DNA of 64,000 bases from Metarhizobium sp017305935 (GCF_029601685.1 NZ_JARRIR010000003.1:186001-250000), one strand, 5' to 3'; shown: positions 16,429 through 26,026, numbered from the stretch's first letter. Numbers and translations: made by a program. Notes: a model not told the origin generated them from the sequence alone.

Positions 16429-18060
16429 ATGAACACTTCAGTCACCGCAGGGTCCACAGGCGCCGGACCTTATCTGATCGGCGTCGATGTCGGCACGGGC
16501 AGCGCGAGAGCCGGTCTCTTCGATCTCTCGGGCCGGATGCTGGCCTCGGCAAAACGCGACATTTCGCTGTTTCGCGGGCCGGGCGCGATGGTGGAGCAAT
16601 CGAGCACCGAGATCTGGGCCGCCGTCTGCGCCTCGGTGCGCGAGGCGATGCAGAAGGCCGCCGTCGCGCCGGAGGCCGTCGCCGGCATCGGTTTCGATGC
16701 AACCTGCTCGCTGGTGGTACTTGGAGAAAAAGGCAAGCCGCTGCCGGTCGGTCCATCAGAAGATCCGGAGCGCGACATCATCGTCTGGATGGACCATCGG
16801 GCGGTGGATCAGGTCGAGCGCATCAATGCCGGCGGATACGACGTTCTGCGCTATGTCGGCGGCATCATCTCGCCGGAGATGGAAACGCCGAAACTGCTGT
16901 GGCTGAAGGAAAACCGGCAGCAGGTCTTCGATGCCGCCTGGCAATTCTTCGACCTCGCCGATTTCCTGACCTGGCGCTCGACCGGTGACCTCGCCCGCTC
17001 CACCTGCACCGTCACCTGCAAATGGACCTATCTTGCCCATGAAAAACGCTGGGATCCGGGCTATTTCCACGGCATCGGCCTCGGCATGCTCGCGGACGAG
17101 GATTTCGCACGCATCGGCCAGCGTGTCGTCGAGCCCGGCACGCCGCTCGGCGAGGGACTGACGCAGCAGGCGGCGGCCGAACTCGGCCTTGTCGCGCGCA
17201 CGCCGGTCGCCGCCGGGATGATCGATGCCCATGCGGGCGGCATCGGCACGGTCGGCGTCGACGGCCCGCCGGAAAACAATCTCGGTTACGTCTTCGGAAC
17301 CTCCTCCTGCACCATGACCTCCACCCATGAGCCGGTCTTCGTGCCGGGCGTCTGGGGGCCGTATTTCTCCGCCATGGTGCCGGGCATGTGGCTCAACGAG
17401 GGCGGGCAGTCGGCCGCAGGCGCGGCTATCGAGCAGCTTCTCTCCTTCCACCCGGCGGCGGGCGAGGCCGGGGAACTGGCAAAATCGCGCGGTCTGTCGC
17501 TGCCGGTCTTGCTGGCGGAGCTGGCCGTGGAAAAAGCCGGCGGATTCTCCGAGGCGGCAAGGCTCGCGGATGGCTTGCATATCGTGCCGGAATTCCTCGG
17601 CAACCGCGCGCCCTTTGCCGACCCGCATGCCCGCGCGGCCATCGTCGGCCTCGGCATGGAACGGGATATCGGCAATCTCGTCGCCCTCTACATCGCCGGC
17701 CTTTGCGGCATCGGTTACGGCCTGCGCCAGATCATCGATGTGCAGGCGGCCGCCGGCGCGCCGATCGACAGGATCGTGATCAGCGGCGGCGCCGGCCAGC
17801 TCGATCTCGTGCGCCAGCTTCTCGCCGATGCCACGGGCAAGCCGCTTCTCGCCACCCGGTCGGAGGAGCCGGTGCTGCTCGGGGCCGCCATTCTCGGCAG
17901 CGTCGCCGGCGGGGTTTTCCCGGATATGCGCGCCGCCATGGCCGCCCTGTCCGCGACCGATCGCACATACCGGCCCGCCGGCAGCGATACCGCCGCCCTG
18001 CATGCCAAACGGTATGATGCCTTCCAGCGGCTACAGACCCTGGCCCGCGAAATCCGCTAG
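16429..18060 (+). CDS. rbtK: D-ribulokinase, FGGY family
   Basis: FGGY carbohydrate kinase of 543 residues that should phosphorylate D-ribulose to D-ribulose 5-phosphate, feeding the pentose phosphate pathway. The N-terminal ATPase domain begins GVDVGTGSARAGLFDLSGRM; the C-terminal FGGY domain has GGAGQLDLVRQLL and SEEPVLLGAAILG. GTSSCTM in the middle is typical of the ribulokinase branch. ATG 16429 has GAAGG about ten bases upstream; in-frame ATG 16399 and TTG 16393 are alternatives, but 16393 lies within the hairpin and 16399 directly after it. Placement after ribitol dehydrogenase supports the substrate. A hairpin terminator follows. Confidence 0.87.
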   Translation: MNTSVTAGSTGAGPYLIGVDVGTGSARAGLFDLSGRMLASAKRDISLFRGPGAMVEQSSTEIWAAVCASVREAMQKAAVAPEAVAGIGFDATCSLVVLGEKGKPLPVGPSEDPERDIIVWMDHRAVDQVERINAGGYDVLRYVGGIISPEMETPKLLWLKENRQQVFDAAWQFFDLADFLTWRSTGDLARSTCTVTCKWTYLAHEKRWDPGYFHGIGLGMLADEDFARIGQRVVEPGTPLGEGLTQQAAAELGLVARTPVAAGMIDAHAGGIGTVGVDGPPENNLGYVFGTSSCTMTSTHEPVFVPGVWGPYFSAMVPGMWLNEGGQSAAGAAIEQLLSFHPAAGEAGELAKSRGLSLPVLLAELAVEKAGGFSEAARLADGLHIVPEFLGNRAPFADPHARAAIVGLGMERDIGNLVALYIAGLCGIGYGLRQIIDVQAAAGAPIDRIVISGGAGQLDLVRQLLADATGKPLLATRSEEPVLLGAAILGSVAGGVFPDMRAAMAALSATDRTYRPAGSDTAALHAKRYDAFQRLQTLAREIR

Positions 18061-18096
18061 ATCCTGTTCGAGGACATAGGTCTGGTTCGGTCTTCG

Positions 18097-18119
18097 GGAG
18101 GCAGCGAGCTGCCTCCTTT
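18097..18119 (+). terminator. terminator of the ribitol operon
   Basis: GGAGGCAGC (18097-18105) pairs with GCTGCCTCC (18108-18116), followed by TTT then CCCC. The 9-bp GC-rich stem sits 37 bp after the kinase stop. The short T-run makes it a moderate candidate. Confidence 0.6.
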
Positions 18120-18450
18120 CCCCTGAATGAAAGGTCGAATGCCGCAACGTCCTCAAGCGGGCGGCGGCTGTTTCCGGTGCGGGTTGTTCAGCGACAGCGC
18201 CCGCGATGCAGGGAACCTGCTGCCGCGATATGCGACAGACCACATCTTCTTATCCGACAAATTCAGAATCCGGTTTCCAGTCGACCTGCGCATGGCGCCG
18301 GCGGCCGGCGCCGTCGCTTCGACAGGATCAATTTCATCTCTCCAGACATGCTTCCCAATCATGCACGACGACATCGGCCACAATCAGCTAAAAAGCTTTT
18401 CATGCACATAAAATTATGAAATAGTCTCTTCAACTGGAGGGAACACACGC
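18120..18450 (+). promoter_or_regulatory. non-coding gap with AT-rich symmetric elements upstream of hydrolase gene
   Basis: No convincing gene. Near the downstream end lie the palindrome AAAAGCTTTT (18391-18400) and TTTCAT-N12-ATGAAA (18398-18421) in a locally AT-rich stretch 30-60 bp before ATG 18451, fitting a promoter/operator zone for the hydrolase and binding-protein genes. The rest shows nothing specific. Confidence 0.4.
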
Positions 18451-19302
18451 ATGCGCAAAGTCGGCGGTCACGGTCAAAAGCTTTCCTATTACGATTTCGG
18501 GCATACCACGGTTTACGCCTCACGCTTCGATCAGCGTTTTCCCTATTGCGCATATGTTCCCGACGATTACGAGGAAGATGGCGAAAAGACCTATCCGCTG
18601 GCGGTCATCGTTCATGGGACGGAGCGCGGCATGCTGGCCTATCGCGACGCCTTTGCCGATTTTGCCGAGGCCAACGGCGTCATTGTTCTCTGCCCGCTCT
18701 TTCCAGCGAACATCTGCTTTCCCGGTGATCTTTCGTCCTACAAAATGCTAAGGGCGGGTGATCTGCACTACGATGCCGTCATGCTCGATATGATCGCCGA
18801 GATTCAAGAGAAATACCGCATCGAGGGCGACCGGGTGATGATGTACGGTTTTTCCGGCGGCGGGCATTTCACCCATCGTTTCCTGTATCTGCATCCCGAA
18901 CGCCTTCTCGCCGCCTCGATCGGCGCGCCGGGCGTGGTGACGCTGCTCGATTTCGACCATGATTTCTGGGTCGGCGTGCGCGATTTCGAAAAGGTCTTCG
19001 GCAAGGCGGTCGATCTCGAGGCGATGCGCAAGGTCGCGGTGCAGATGGTGATCGGCGGCGACGACCTCGAAACCTGGGAAATCACCATCAAACCCGGCGA
19101 TGCCTGGTACATGCCGGGCGCGGATCTGGCCGGCGCAACCCGCAACGACCGCATGCGCGCGCTCAAACGCAGCTTCGAGCAGTACGGCATCGCCGTGCGC
19201 CACGATATCGTTCCGGGCATCGCCCATGACGACCGCGAACTGATCGGCCAGGTGAAGGACTTCTTTGCAGAAACGCTGGGCGCGAACCGCGCGCGCTCCT
19301 GA
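18451..19302 (+). CDS. alpha/beta-hydrolase, paralogue A
   Basis: Cytoplasmic (no signal) hydrolase of 283 residues. The oxyanion-type segment VIVHGTERG is at about 53-60, the nucleophile Ser135 lies in GFSGGGHF, and His259 in PGIAHDD with an acidic residue around 204 could complete the triad. Its sequence is close to the minus-strand gene at 21723-22592; both share LHPERL, SIGAPG, DHDFWVGVR and GIAVRHDIVPG. GGAGGGAACACACGC precedes ATG 18451. It is followed after 33 bp by a peptide-type binding protein, so it may act on the imported compound (an ester or amide). The substrate is unknown. Confidence 0.75.
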   Translation: MRKVGGHGQKLSYYDFGHTTVYASRFDQRFPYCAYVPDDYEEDGEKTYPLAVIVHGTERGMLAYRDAFADFAEANGVIVLCPLFPANICFPGDLSSYKMLRAGDLHYDAVMLDMIAEIQEKYRIEGDRVMMYGFSGGGHFTHRFLYLHPERLLAASIGAPGVVTLLDFDHDFWVGVRDFEKVFGKAVDLEAMRKVAVQMVIGGDDLETWEITIKPGDAWYMPGADLAGATRNDRMRALKRSFEQYGIAVRHDIVPGIAHDDRELIGQVKDFFAETLGANRARS

Positions 19303-19335
19303 CGACAACGAAGCGGGGAACAATCGGAGACGACC

Positions 19336-20880
19336 ATGAACCGGATATTCTTGATTTCGACGGCGCTGGCGGCGGGATTGCTGTTTGGCGCCGCCGCGCA
19401 GGCCAGCACCCTCAACATTCGCATCAACGCCGATATTCGCGGCGTCGAGGGGCTGAACCGCGACGCCAATACCGACACCGTGCTGCACCACATCTTCGAG
19501 ACCCTGGTCGGGTTTCGCGACGACCTGACGATCGGCCCGGTGCTGGCCGAATCCTGGACGGTGTCCGACGACGGCAAGACCTACACCTTCACGCTGCGCG
19601 ACGGCGCGACCTTCCACAATGGCGACCCCGTGACCTCGGCGGACGTCAAATGGAACTGGGATCGGCGTGTCGCCGCCGGCGCGGCCTGGTTCTGCAATGC
19701 GTTCTTCGATGGCTCACAGGGGCTGAAGGTCGAGGCAGTGGAAACGCCCGATCCGCGCACCGTCGTCTTCAAGATCAACGAGCCGAATGCGCTGTTCCTC
19801 GCCCAGCTTGCCAATATCCAGTGCAACGCCTGGATCGCCAGCCCGAAGAATGTCGGCGCCGATGGCAAGTGGATCGGCGACAGCGCCATCGGCAGCGGCT
19901 CGTTCAAGCTGAAGGAATGGCAAAAGGGCCAATACGTCACGCTGGAAAAATATGCCGGCTACAAGCCGCTGAAGGAAAAGGCGAGCGGCTACGCGGGCGA
20001 CCGCACCGCATTGGTCGACGAGGCCAAATTCATGATCATCCCGGATACTTCGGCCGCCGAAACCGCCCTGTTTGCCGGGGAAATCGACGTGCTGGAGAAT
20101 TTCGAATCGCAGCGCATCGAGGAAGCCAAGGGACGCGGCGTGCAGGTGATGACCACCGCCGGCCTGTCGCTGACGCCGCTTCTGATCCAGACGAACGATC
20201 CGCTGATGTCGAACGTCAAGCTGCGCCAGGCGATTGCCCATGCCATCGACTTCAAGCAGATCGCTGCCGCGCGCACGGCCGGCCTTGCGGAGTTCAATCC
20301 GTCCGGCGTGCCGCAGGCCAGCGCCTTCTTCGATCAGGATTTCCTGAAATGGCCGGATTACAATCCCGAAACCGCCAAGGCGCTGTTGGCCGAGGCCGGC
20401 TACAAGGGCGAAACGATCAAGATCCAGACCAACACCCGCTACCAGGGCATGTATGAAAACAGCGTGCTGGTGCAGGCGATGCTGGCGAGCGCCGGCATCA
20501 ATGCCGAGCTGGAAGTGCTGGATTGGGCGGCCCAGCTCGACAATTATCTGGCCGGCAAGTTCCAGATGCAGTCCTTCGGTTATTCCGCCCGCCTCGATCC
20601 CTCGCAATTCTACGGCATCATCATCGGCGACAAGAAGACCGACCTGACGGCGCAGTGGGACAATCCCGAGGCCAACCAGTTGCTCCTGAAATCGACGAAG
20701 ACGACGAATTTCGAGGAGCGCAAGGCGATCTTCAAGCAGATCCACGAATTGATGGCCAGGGATGTGCCAATCCTCGGCATCTATTACGAGCCGGTCGTCG
20801 CCGCCGTCGGGGCCAAGATCGAAGGCTTTGCCGTGTGGCCGGCCGACAAGGAACGCGCCTGGGGCGTCAAGAAGAACTGA
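19336..20880 (+). CDS. ABC transporter substrate-binding protein, family 5 (peptide type)
   Basis: Periplasmic binding protein of 514 residues with a Sec signal (cleavage near AAAQA, residue 23). It shows the family-5 framework: IFETLVGFRDDLTIGPVLAESW, the YTFTLRDGATFHNGDPVTSADV segment and IGSGSFKLKEWQKGQYVTLEKY. It is the only binding protein in the locus, while its likely permeases and ATPase are on the opposite strand (22589-26026). The two transcripts converge near the terminator at 20901. Ligand is probably a peptide-, amide- or beta-lactam-like molecule, judged from the C45 hydrolase and two alpha/beta-hydrolases around it. Confidence 0.9.
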   Translation: MNRIFLISTALAAGLLFGAAAQASTLNIRINADIRGVEGLNRDANTDTVLHHIFETLVGFRDDLTIGPVLAESWTVSDDGKTYTFTLRDGATFHNGDPVTSADVKWNWDRRVAAGAAWFCNAFFDGSQGLKVEAVETPDPRTVVFKINEPNALFLAQLANIQCNAWIASPKNVGADGKWIGDSAIGSGSFKLKEWQKGQYVTLEKYAGYKPLKEKASGYAGDRTALVDEAKFMIIPDTSAAETALFAGEIDVLENFESQRIEEAKGRGVQVMTTAGLSLTPLLIQTNDPLMSNVKLRQAIAHAIDFKQIAAARTAGLAEFNPSGVPQASAFFDQDFLKWPDYNPETAKALLAEAGYKGETIKIQTNTRYQGMYENSVLVQAMLASAGINAELEVLDWAAQLDNYLAGKFQMQSFGYSARLDPSQFYGIIIGDKKTDLTAQWDNPEANQLLLKSTKTTNFEERKAIFKQIHELMARDVPILGIYYEPVVAAVGAKIEGFAVWPADKERAWGVKKN

Positions 20881-20900
20881 GCCTCTTTCCCATCGAGATG

Positions 20901-20925
20901 AAAGGCGGGCAAACCCGCCTTTTTT
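20901..20925 (+). terminator. rho-independent terminator, probably bidirectional
   Basis: AAAGGCGGG (20901-20909) pairs with CCCGCCTTT (20914-20922) around CAAA, followed by a T-run. The flanking A and T tracts also allow some function for the convergent MOSC operon. Confidence 0.88.
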
Positions 20926-20981
20926 CATGGGCGTTTTGCCGCTTCGGGAGAGCTTGTAAAAGGGTATCGCCGGCGTGCCGG

Positions 20982-21719
20982 TTACCTGTCCGCGAAACCG
21001 ATGGTGTCGCCGACACGAAGGGTCGCTTCGCCGTCCACGGTGCACAGCGCGCCAAAACCGCCCTCGCCATGCTGGCTGATCTTGTGCAGCACGGCTGGCA
21101 TGAAGGCCAACTCCCCTTGCGCCAGCGCAGTGAAGGTACAGCGCGCGCAGGGCTCGGAAAAGGTGACGATCGCATCGCCGATGGCGAGCTTGCGGCCGAT
21201 CAGCCGTTGTTCGACCAGGCCGGTGAATTCGGGATCGGTCTCGACGACGATATTGGGGCGGAAGCGGCGCGGCTGCACCTCTTCCGGCCTGCCGAGAAGG
21301 TCGCCCAGCTCGCGCAGGGAGGCGGTGGTCAGCAAGTGAATGTCGGCACGCTGGTAGCGTGGCGCGATCCTGCCCTCAGCCTCCGAACCATAGGGCAGAT
21401 GCGGGCGAAAGGCGGCCGGAAAGCCGAGGAAGCGGCTGGCCATCTCCGCCGCCTCGGCGGAATCGACGGGGAGCCAGGCGCTGTCGCCGTCGCTGACCTC
21501 GATGCCATCAGGGCCGATGCGCGAATGCAGGTTCGGCAGCGGTCGCCAGGGCTTGCGGTTTTCCGGTGCGGCGATTTCGCCGCTTTGCGCCTCGACGATA
21601 CCCCACAGCCGGTCATGTTCGAAACCGCCGGGCGAAAGCCGTGCTTGTTCCAGACGTTCGCCGCTCATGGAACTGACGGGATAGCGCCAGAGTTCGATAA
21701 CGCGGCCGAAGGATTGCAT
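20982..21719 (-). CDS. MOSC-domain protein (MOSC N-terminal barrel plus MOSC)
   Basis: Protein of 245 residues with a MOSC N-terminal beta-barrel (VIELWRYPVSSMSGERLEQA at about 6-25) and a MOSC domain (RRFRPNIVVE, then the Cys-containing FSEPCARCTFT around residues 188-198). MOSC proteins carry sulfur or molybdenum cofactor in mARC-type N-reductases and related enzymes; the isolated form can serve N-hydroxylated substrates. The Cys pair C-A-R-C is the likely functional site. ATG 21719 is 3 bp after the hydrolase stop, so it is the last gene of a six-gene minus-strand operon. Its role in this operon is not obvious. Confidence 0.8.
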   Translation of the reverse strand: MQSFGRVIELWRYPVSSMSGERLEQARLSPGGFEHDRLWGIVEAQSGEIAAPENRKPWRPLPNLHSRIGPDGIEVSDGDSAWLPVDSAEAAEMASRFLGFPAAFRPHLPYGSEAEGRIAPRYQRADIHLLTTASLRELGDLLGRPEEVQPRRFRPNIVVETDPEFTGLVEQRLIGRKLAIGDAIVTFSEPCARCTFTALAQGELAFMPAVLHKISQHGEGGFGALCTVDGEATLRVGDTIGFADR

Positions 21720-21722
21720 GTC

Positions 21723-22592
21723 TCATCCCTTTCTTGAGGAGGCGAGAACCGTGGAGAACCAGTGCTGTACCACCGACACCATGGCCCGGCCATCATGGCC
21801 GGCGCCGGGAACGATATCGTGGCGCACGGCAATACCACAGGATTCAAGGCTTTCGCGCAAGGCCGCCATGCGCTGCAGCCGGTTGGCCTCGGCCAGGCTT
21901 TCGGCGCCCGGCATCCACCAGCTGTCTTGCGGTGTCAGGCGAATTTCCCAAGTCTCCTTGTCCTCGCCGCCGATCACCATCTGCACGGGAACCCGACGCA
22001 TGGCCTCGATATCCAGCGCCGTGCCGAAGATCGCCTCGAAATTGCGCACGCCGACCCAGAAATCATGATCCGGGTCCAGCAGCGTCACGATACCCGGGGC
22101 GCCGATGGAAACGCCCATCAGCCGCTCGGGATGGATGTAGAGAAAACGGTGCGCAAAATGGCCGCCGCCGGAAAAGCCGTGCAGCAGGAAGCGATCCGAA
22201 CGCAGGCGATAGCGCTCCGCCACCTCCGCCACCATGTCGAGCAGCACCAGGTCGTAGGCGATGCCGCCATCCCTCATGAGCTTGTAGCTGGACAACTCGC
22301 CCGGTGCCGACATGCCGGCGGGGAAAAGCGGGGCCAGGATGATGGCGCGCTCGCGTTCGGCGAAGTCTTCAAAGAAGTTGCGATAGGTTTCCGCCGAGCG
22401 CGCCGTGCCATGGACGAGCACCACCAGGTCGAATGCTTCCCCTCCCTGCCCGTCGTATTCGCGCGGAACATAGAGGCAATAGCAAAGCCGCGGCTCCATG
22501 CGGCTGGCGAAATAGGGGGTACGGCCGCGATCGTAGAAGCCGAGGCGGCCGGCCATGCCACCTTCCCGGAGCGGAGGCGGCGCGAAACTCAT
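21723..22592 (-). CDS. alpha/beta-hydrolase, paralogue B
   Basis: Hydrolase of 289 residues homologous to the protein at 18451-19302 over almost its full length. The nucleophile motif GFSGGGHFAHRFLYIHPERL and the shared LLDPDHDFWVGVRNFE block are preserved; the catalytic His is likely in PGAGHDGR near the C-terminus. The N-terminus is about ten residues longer than in paralogue A. ATG 22592 overlaps the ATPase stop (ATGA) and the stop is 3 bp from the MOSC gene. No signal peptide, so it should act in the cytoplasm on imported substrate. Confidence 0.77.
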   Translation of the reverse strand: MSFAPPPLREGGMAGRLGFYDRGRTPYFASRMEPRLCYCLYVPREYDGQGGEAFDLVVLVHGTARSAETYRNFFEDFAERERAIILAPLFPAGMSAPGELSSYKLMRDGGIAYDLVLLDMVAEVAERYRLRSDRFLLHGFSGGGHFAHRFLYIHPERLMGVSIGAPGIVTLLDPDHDFWVGVRNFEAIFGTALDIEAMRRVPVQMVIGGEDKETWEIRLTPQDSWWMPGAESLAEANRLQRMAALRESLESCGIAVRHDIVPGAGHDGRAMVSVVQHWFSTVLASSRKG

Positions 22593-24250
22593 GATCCCGC
22601 CGCCTGCCTCTGCGCCGCCTCGCCGGCAAAGGAGCGGTCGAGCAGCATGGCCGCGTCGAGCAGCCGGCGGGTATAGGCCTGCTGGGGCCGGTCGAAGACG
22701 TCGTCACGCGCACCGATTTCGACGATGCGGCCGTTTTCCATCACCGCAACGCGGTCCGCCACCTGTTCCACCGCGCCGAGATCGTGGGAAACGAACAGGC
22801 AGGCGAAACCGTATCGTGCCTGCAGGTCGCGAAACAATTTCAGGATCTGTTTCTGCACGGTCATGTCGAGCGCCGAAACCGGCTCGTCGGCGACCACGAA
22901 GGCCGGCCGGCCGACGATGGCGCGGGCAATCGCCACGCGCTGGCGCTGGCCGCCCGAAAGTTGATGCGGAAAACGGTCCGCGAACTCAGGCGCGAGGCCG
23001 ACTTCCGCGAAAACCTCCCGCACCCGCTCCTGCCGCTTGGCGCGATCCAGGCCTGGGTCGAGCTTCAGCGGCTCGCCGACGATATCGGCGATGCGCTGGC
23101 GCGGATCGAGTGAGGAATAGGGATCCTGGAAGACGATCTGGATTGCCTGCCGCAGGTTGCGGCTCGTCGCGGCCCGGTCATAAGCGAGCGGCTGGCCGCG
23201 AAACGCCATGCTGCCTTGCGAAGGCGTCACCAGCCCGACGATGGCGCGGCCGAGCGTCGTCTTGCCCGAGCCGGAGGCCCCGACCAGCGCCAGCGTTTCG
23301 CCCCGGTTGACCGTCAGGTCGACACCGTGGACGGCGCGTTTTCCCGCTGTCTTGCCAAACAGTTTCGCGCGGCCCGGATAATCGATGACGATATCCTTCA
23401 GCTCGATCAGCGGCTCGACGGCAGTGTCGGCCAGACGAATGCCGCCGGCGCTGCGGCGCGGCAGGGCATCGACGAGGCGTCTGGTATAATCATGCTTGGG
23501 CGCATGCAGAACCTCGGCGCTGCCGCCCTGCTCGACCGCCTTACCCTTGTGCATGACGACGACATTGCGCACGTAATGGGAGACCATGCCGAGATCGTGG
23601 CTGATCAACAGCACCGACGTGTTGTTTTCCTGCGTCAGTTCCACCATCAGGTCGAGGACGTCGCGCTGGATCAGCGTGTCGAGCGCCGTGGTCGGCTCGT
23701 CGGCGATCAGCAATGCCGGCTTGAGCAGCATGACCGAGGCGAGCATGATGCGCTGACGCATGCCGCCGGAAAATTCATGCGGATAGGCGGCGAGACAACG
23801 CTGCGGATCCTGAATGCGGATGCGCTCCAGCATGGCGAGGCTGCGGTCGCGGATCTCGCCCTTGCCGAGCTTGCGGTGCAGCGCCAGTCCCTCGGCCATC
23901 TGCTGGCCGATGGTCATCGACGGGTTGAGCGACACCATCGGCTCCTGGAACACCATGCCGATCTCGGCGCCCCTGATCTCGCGAAGCTTGGCCGGCGGCA
24001 GCGTCGTCAGATCGATGCCCCGCAGGCGTATCCGGCTTTCCGGCGCCACCTCGAACGGCGGCGGCAGCAGGCCGAGCACCGAGCGCGCCGCCATGGTCTT
24101 GCCGGAGCCGGATTCGCCGACCAACGCCAGCATCTCGCCGGCCGGCAGCGCAAAGCTCAAATCGTCGACGACGGTGAAGCCGCTGCGGTCTATCCGCACC
24201 GAGAGGTTTTCGACCGAGAGGATGGTCTCTTTTTCGTCTGCAACGGCCAT
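22589..24250 (-). CDS. peptide-type ABC transporter, fused double ATP-binding protein
   Basis: Protein of 553 residues with two complete cassettes, equivalent to DppD and DppF joined (GsiA/YejF layout). First cassette: Walker A GESGSGKT, signature FSGGM, Walker B LLIADEP. Second cassette: Walker A GASGSGKT, signature LSGGQ, Walker B FVVADEP. Each ends with the oligopeptide C-terminal extension seen in DppD/DppF. I place the start at ATG 24250, 4 bp after the permease stop, with an AGGA upstream; an open frame reaches 24295 but overlaps the permease. Its stop overlaps the hydrolase start. Confidence 0.92.
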   Translation of the reverse strand: MAVADEKETILSVENLSVRIDRSGFTVVDDLSFALPAGEMLALVGESGSGKTMAARSVLGLLPPPFEVAPESRIRLRGIDLTTLPPAKLREIRGAEIGMVFQEPMVSLNPSMTIGQQMAEGLALHRKLGKGEIRDRSLAMLERIRIQDPQRCLAAYPHEFSGGMRQRIMLASVMLLKPALLIADEPTTALDTLIQRDVLDLMVELTQENNTSVLLISHDLGMVSHYVRNVVVMHKGKAVEQGGSAEVLHAPKHDYTRRLVDALPRRSAGGIRLADTAVEPLIELKDIVIDYPGRAKLFGKTAGKRAVHGVDLTVNRGETLALVGASGSGKTTLGRAIVGLVTPSQGSMAFRGQPLAYDRAATSRNLRQAIQIVFQDPYSSLDPRQRIADIVGEPLKLDPGLDRAKRQERVREVFAEVGLAPEFADRFPHQLSGGQRQRVAIARAIVGRPAFVVADEPVSALDMTVQKQILKLFRDLQARYGFACLFVSHDLGAVEQVADRVAVMENGRIVEIGARDDVFDRPQQAYTRRLLDAAMLLDRSFAGEAAQRQAAGS

Positions 24251-24254
24251 GGGG

Positions 24255-25088
24255 TCAATCCTGCATCTTCGGGTCGAGCCAGTCGCGCACCGCATCGCCG
24301 AGGAGATTCACGCCGAGCAGCGCAATCGAGATGCAGAGGCCGGGCAGAATAACGATATGCGGCGCCTGATTGATGTAAGGCCGGCCGGTGGAGAGCATAT
24401 TGCCCCAACTCGGCGCCGGCGGCGGTACGCCAAGCCCGAGGAAGGACAGCGCGCTTTCCGACAGCACCACCCAGCCGAACATCGTCGTCGCCAGCACCAT
24501 GACCGGCGCCACGCAATTCGGCAGCACATGCCGCAACATGGTGACGATCTCGCTATTGCCCATCACCCGGGACGCCTCGACATATTCCCGCTCACGGATC
24601 GAGAGGACCGTGCCGCGCACGACGCGGACCGCGACCGGCATATAGGCGATGCCGAGCGCGACGATGATGCCATTTCGACTGGCGCCGAACACGGCCATGA
24701 AACCCAATGCCAGCAGCAGGCCGGGAAAGGCAAGCAGCGCATCGTTGACCATCATCAGTAGGCGATCCGTCCAGCCGCGCAGGAAACCGGCGAGAATGCC
24801 GAAGATCGTGCCGAAGACGATGGCGAAGATAACAGTGGAAAAGGCGATCCAGGCGCTGGTGCGCGCGCCATAGATCAGCCGGCTGAGGATATCGCGGCCG
24901 AATTCGTCGGCGCCGAGCAGGTGATCTGGCGACGGCCCCTTGAGGCGGGCGAGAAGATCGAGCTTCAGGGGATCGTAAGGCGCAAGCCACGGACCGAAGA
25001 TCGCCACGAACAGCAGCAGGCCGACGACGACGATGCCGATGAGGCCGTTGAACCTTATGGCCGGAATGCGAAGAGCCCGTGCGATCAT
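24255..25088 (-). CDS. peptide-type ABC transporter permease (DppC-like)
   Basis: Membrane permease of 277 residues with about six helices. The N-terminal cytoplasmic and periplasmic segment contains APYDPLKLDL and HLLGADEFGRDILSRLIYG, the standard DppC/OppC signature, and the EAA loop reads REREYVEASRVMGNSE. ATG 25088 overlaps the DppB-like stop (ATGA). The same frame is open much further upstream, but that part is the antiparallel shadow of the first permease gene. Confidence 0.92.
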   Translation of the reverse strand: MIARALRIPAIRFNGLIGIVVVGLLLFVAIFGPWLAPYDPLKLDLLARLKGPSPDHLLGADEFGRDILSRLIYGARTSAWIAFSTVIFAIVFGTIFGILAGFLRGWTDRLLMMVNDALLAFPGLLLALGFMAVFGASRNGIIVALGIAYMPVAVRVVRGTVLSIREREYVEASRVMGNSEIVTMLRHVLPNCVAPVMVLATTMFGWVVLSESALSFLGLGVPPPAPSWGNMLSTGRPYINQAPHIVILPGLCISIALLGVNLLGDAVRDWLDPKMQD

Positions 25089-26026
25089 GCCGTCACCCTT
25101 GGATCGAGGAGCGGATAAAGGAGATCGACCAGCAGGTTGACCACCACATAAATAAAGGCCGTAAACAGCAGGCAGCCCTGCACGACGGGATAATCGCGGG
25201 CATAGATGCCGTCCACCAGCAGGCGACCGAGGCCGGGAATGGTAAAGACGGTCTCGATGACGGCGATATTGGCAAGCAGGCTGCCGAGAACCAGCCCGAT
25301 CAGCGTCAAGGTCGGGGCAAAGGCGTTCTTGAAAGCATGGCGCCACATGACCGCCGCCTCCGACAGGCCTTTGGCGCGCGCATGGGTGATATATTCCAGC
25401 CGCGCCACTTCGATGGTGCTGGCCCGCGCCATGCGGGTGATCGAGCCGGATTCGACCAGAACCAGCGTGACGACGGGCAGGATGATATAAAGCAATGCGC
25501 TGCCGAAATCGCGGCTGAATGGCACATAGCCGACGACCGGCAGCCAGCCGAGCTTCAATCCGAAGATCAGAAGCAGCATCAACCCGGCCCAGAAACTCGG
25601 GATCGACAGCAACAGCGTGGAGGCCGCGATCACGGCGATATCGCCGCTGCGGTTCTGCCGCCAGGCGGCGAACATGCCGGCCGGCACGGCGATGACGGTG
25701 GCGAACAGAACGGCCACGAGAACGATGGTCGCCGAGACGGAGAAGCGTTCGAGGATCAGCGGCAGGACGGCCTGGCGAGTGGAGATCGACTGGCCGAAAT
25801 CGCCGGTCAGCACATTGCCGAGCCAATAGAGATATTGCAGCGCGATCGGCCGATCGAGGCCCATTTCGGCGCGCAAGGCCTCCACCTGTCCCGGCTGGGC
25901 GAGATCGCCCAGCATCAACGCCGCCGGATCGCCCGGAATCATGCGCATCAGCACGAAGACGATGATCGAGACCAGGAACAGGGTCGGGATCGACGAGGCG
26001 ATCCGGGTCAGGATGAAGCGGACCAT
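25085..26026 (-). CDS. peptide-type ABC transporter permease (DppB-like)
   Basis: Membrane permease of 313 residues with the DppB N-terminus (FILTRIASSIPTLFLVSIIV, then RMIPGDPAALML) and the EAA loop ARLEYITHARAKGLSEAAVM. The C-terminus IETVFTIPGLGRLLVDGIYARDYP is also diagnostic. The start ATG 26026 lies 19 bp inside the end of the C45 gene and has a GGAGGAGAG-type ribosome site. It heads the transporter portion of the operon. Confidence 0.92.
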   Translation of the reverse strand: MVRFILTRIASSIPTLFLVSIIVFVLMRMIPGDPAALMLGDLAQPGQVEALRAEMGLDRPIALQYLYWLGNVLTGDFGQSISTRQAVLPLILERFSVSATIVLVAVLFATVIAVPAGMFAAWRQNRSGDIAVIAASTLLLSIPSFWAGLMLLLIFGLKLGWLPVVGYVPFSRDFGSALLYIILPVVTLVLVESGSITRMARASTIEVARLEYITHARAKGLSEAAVMWRHAFKNAFAPTLTLIGLVLGSLLANIAVIETVFTIPGLGRLLVDGIYARDYPVVQGCLLFTAFIYVVVNLLVDLLYPLLDPRVTA

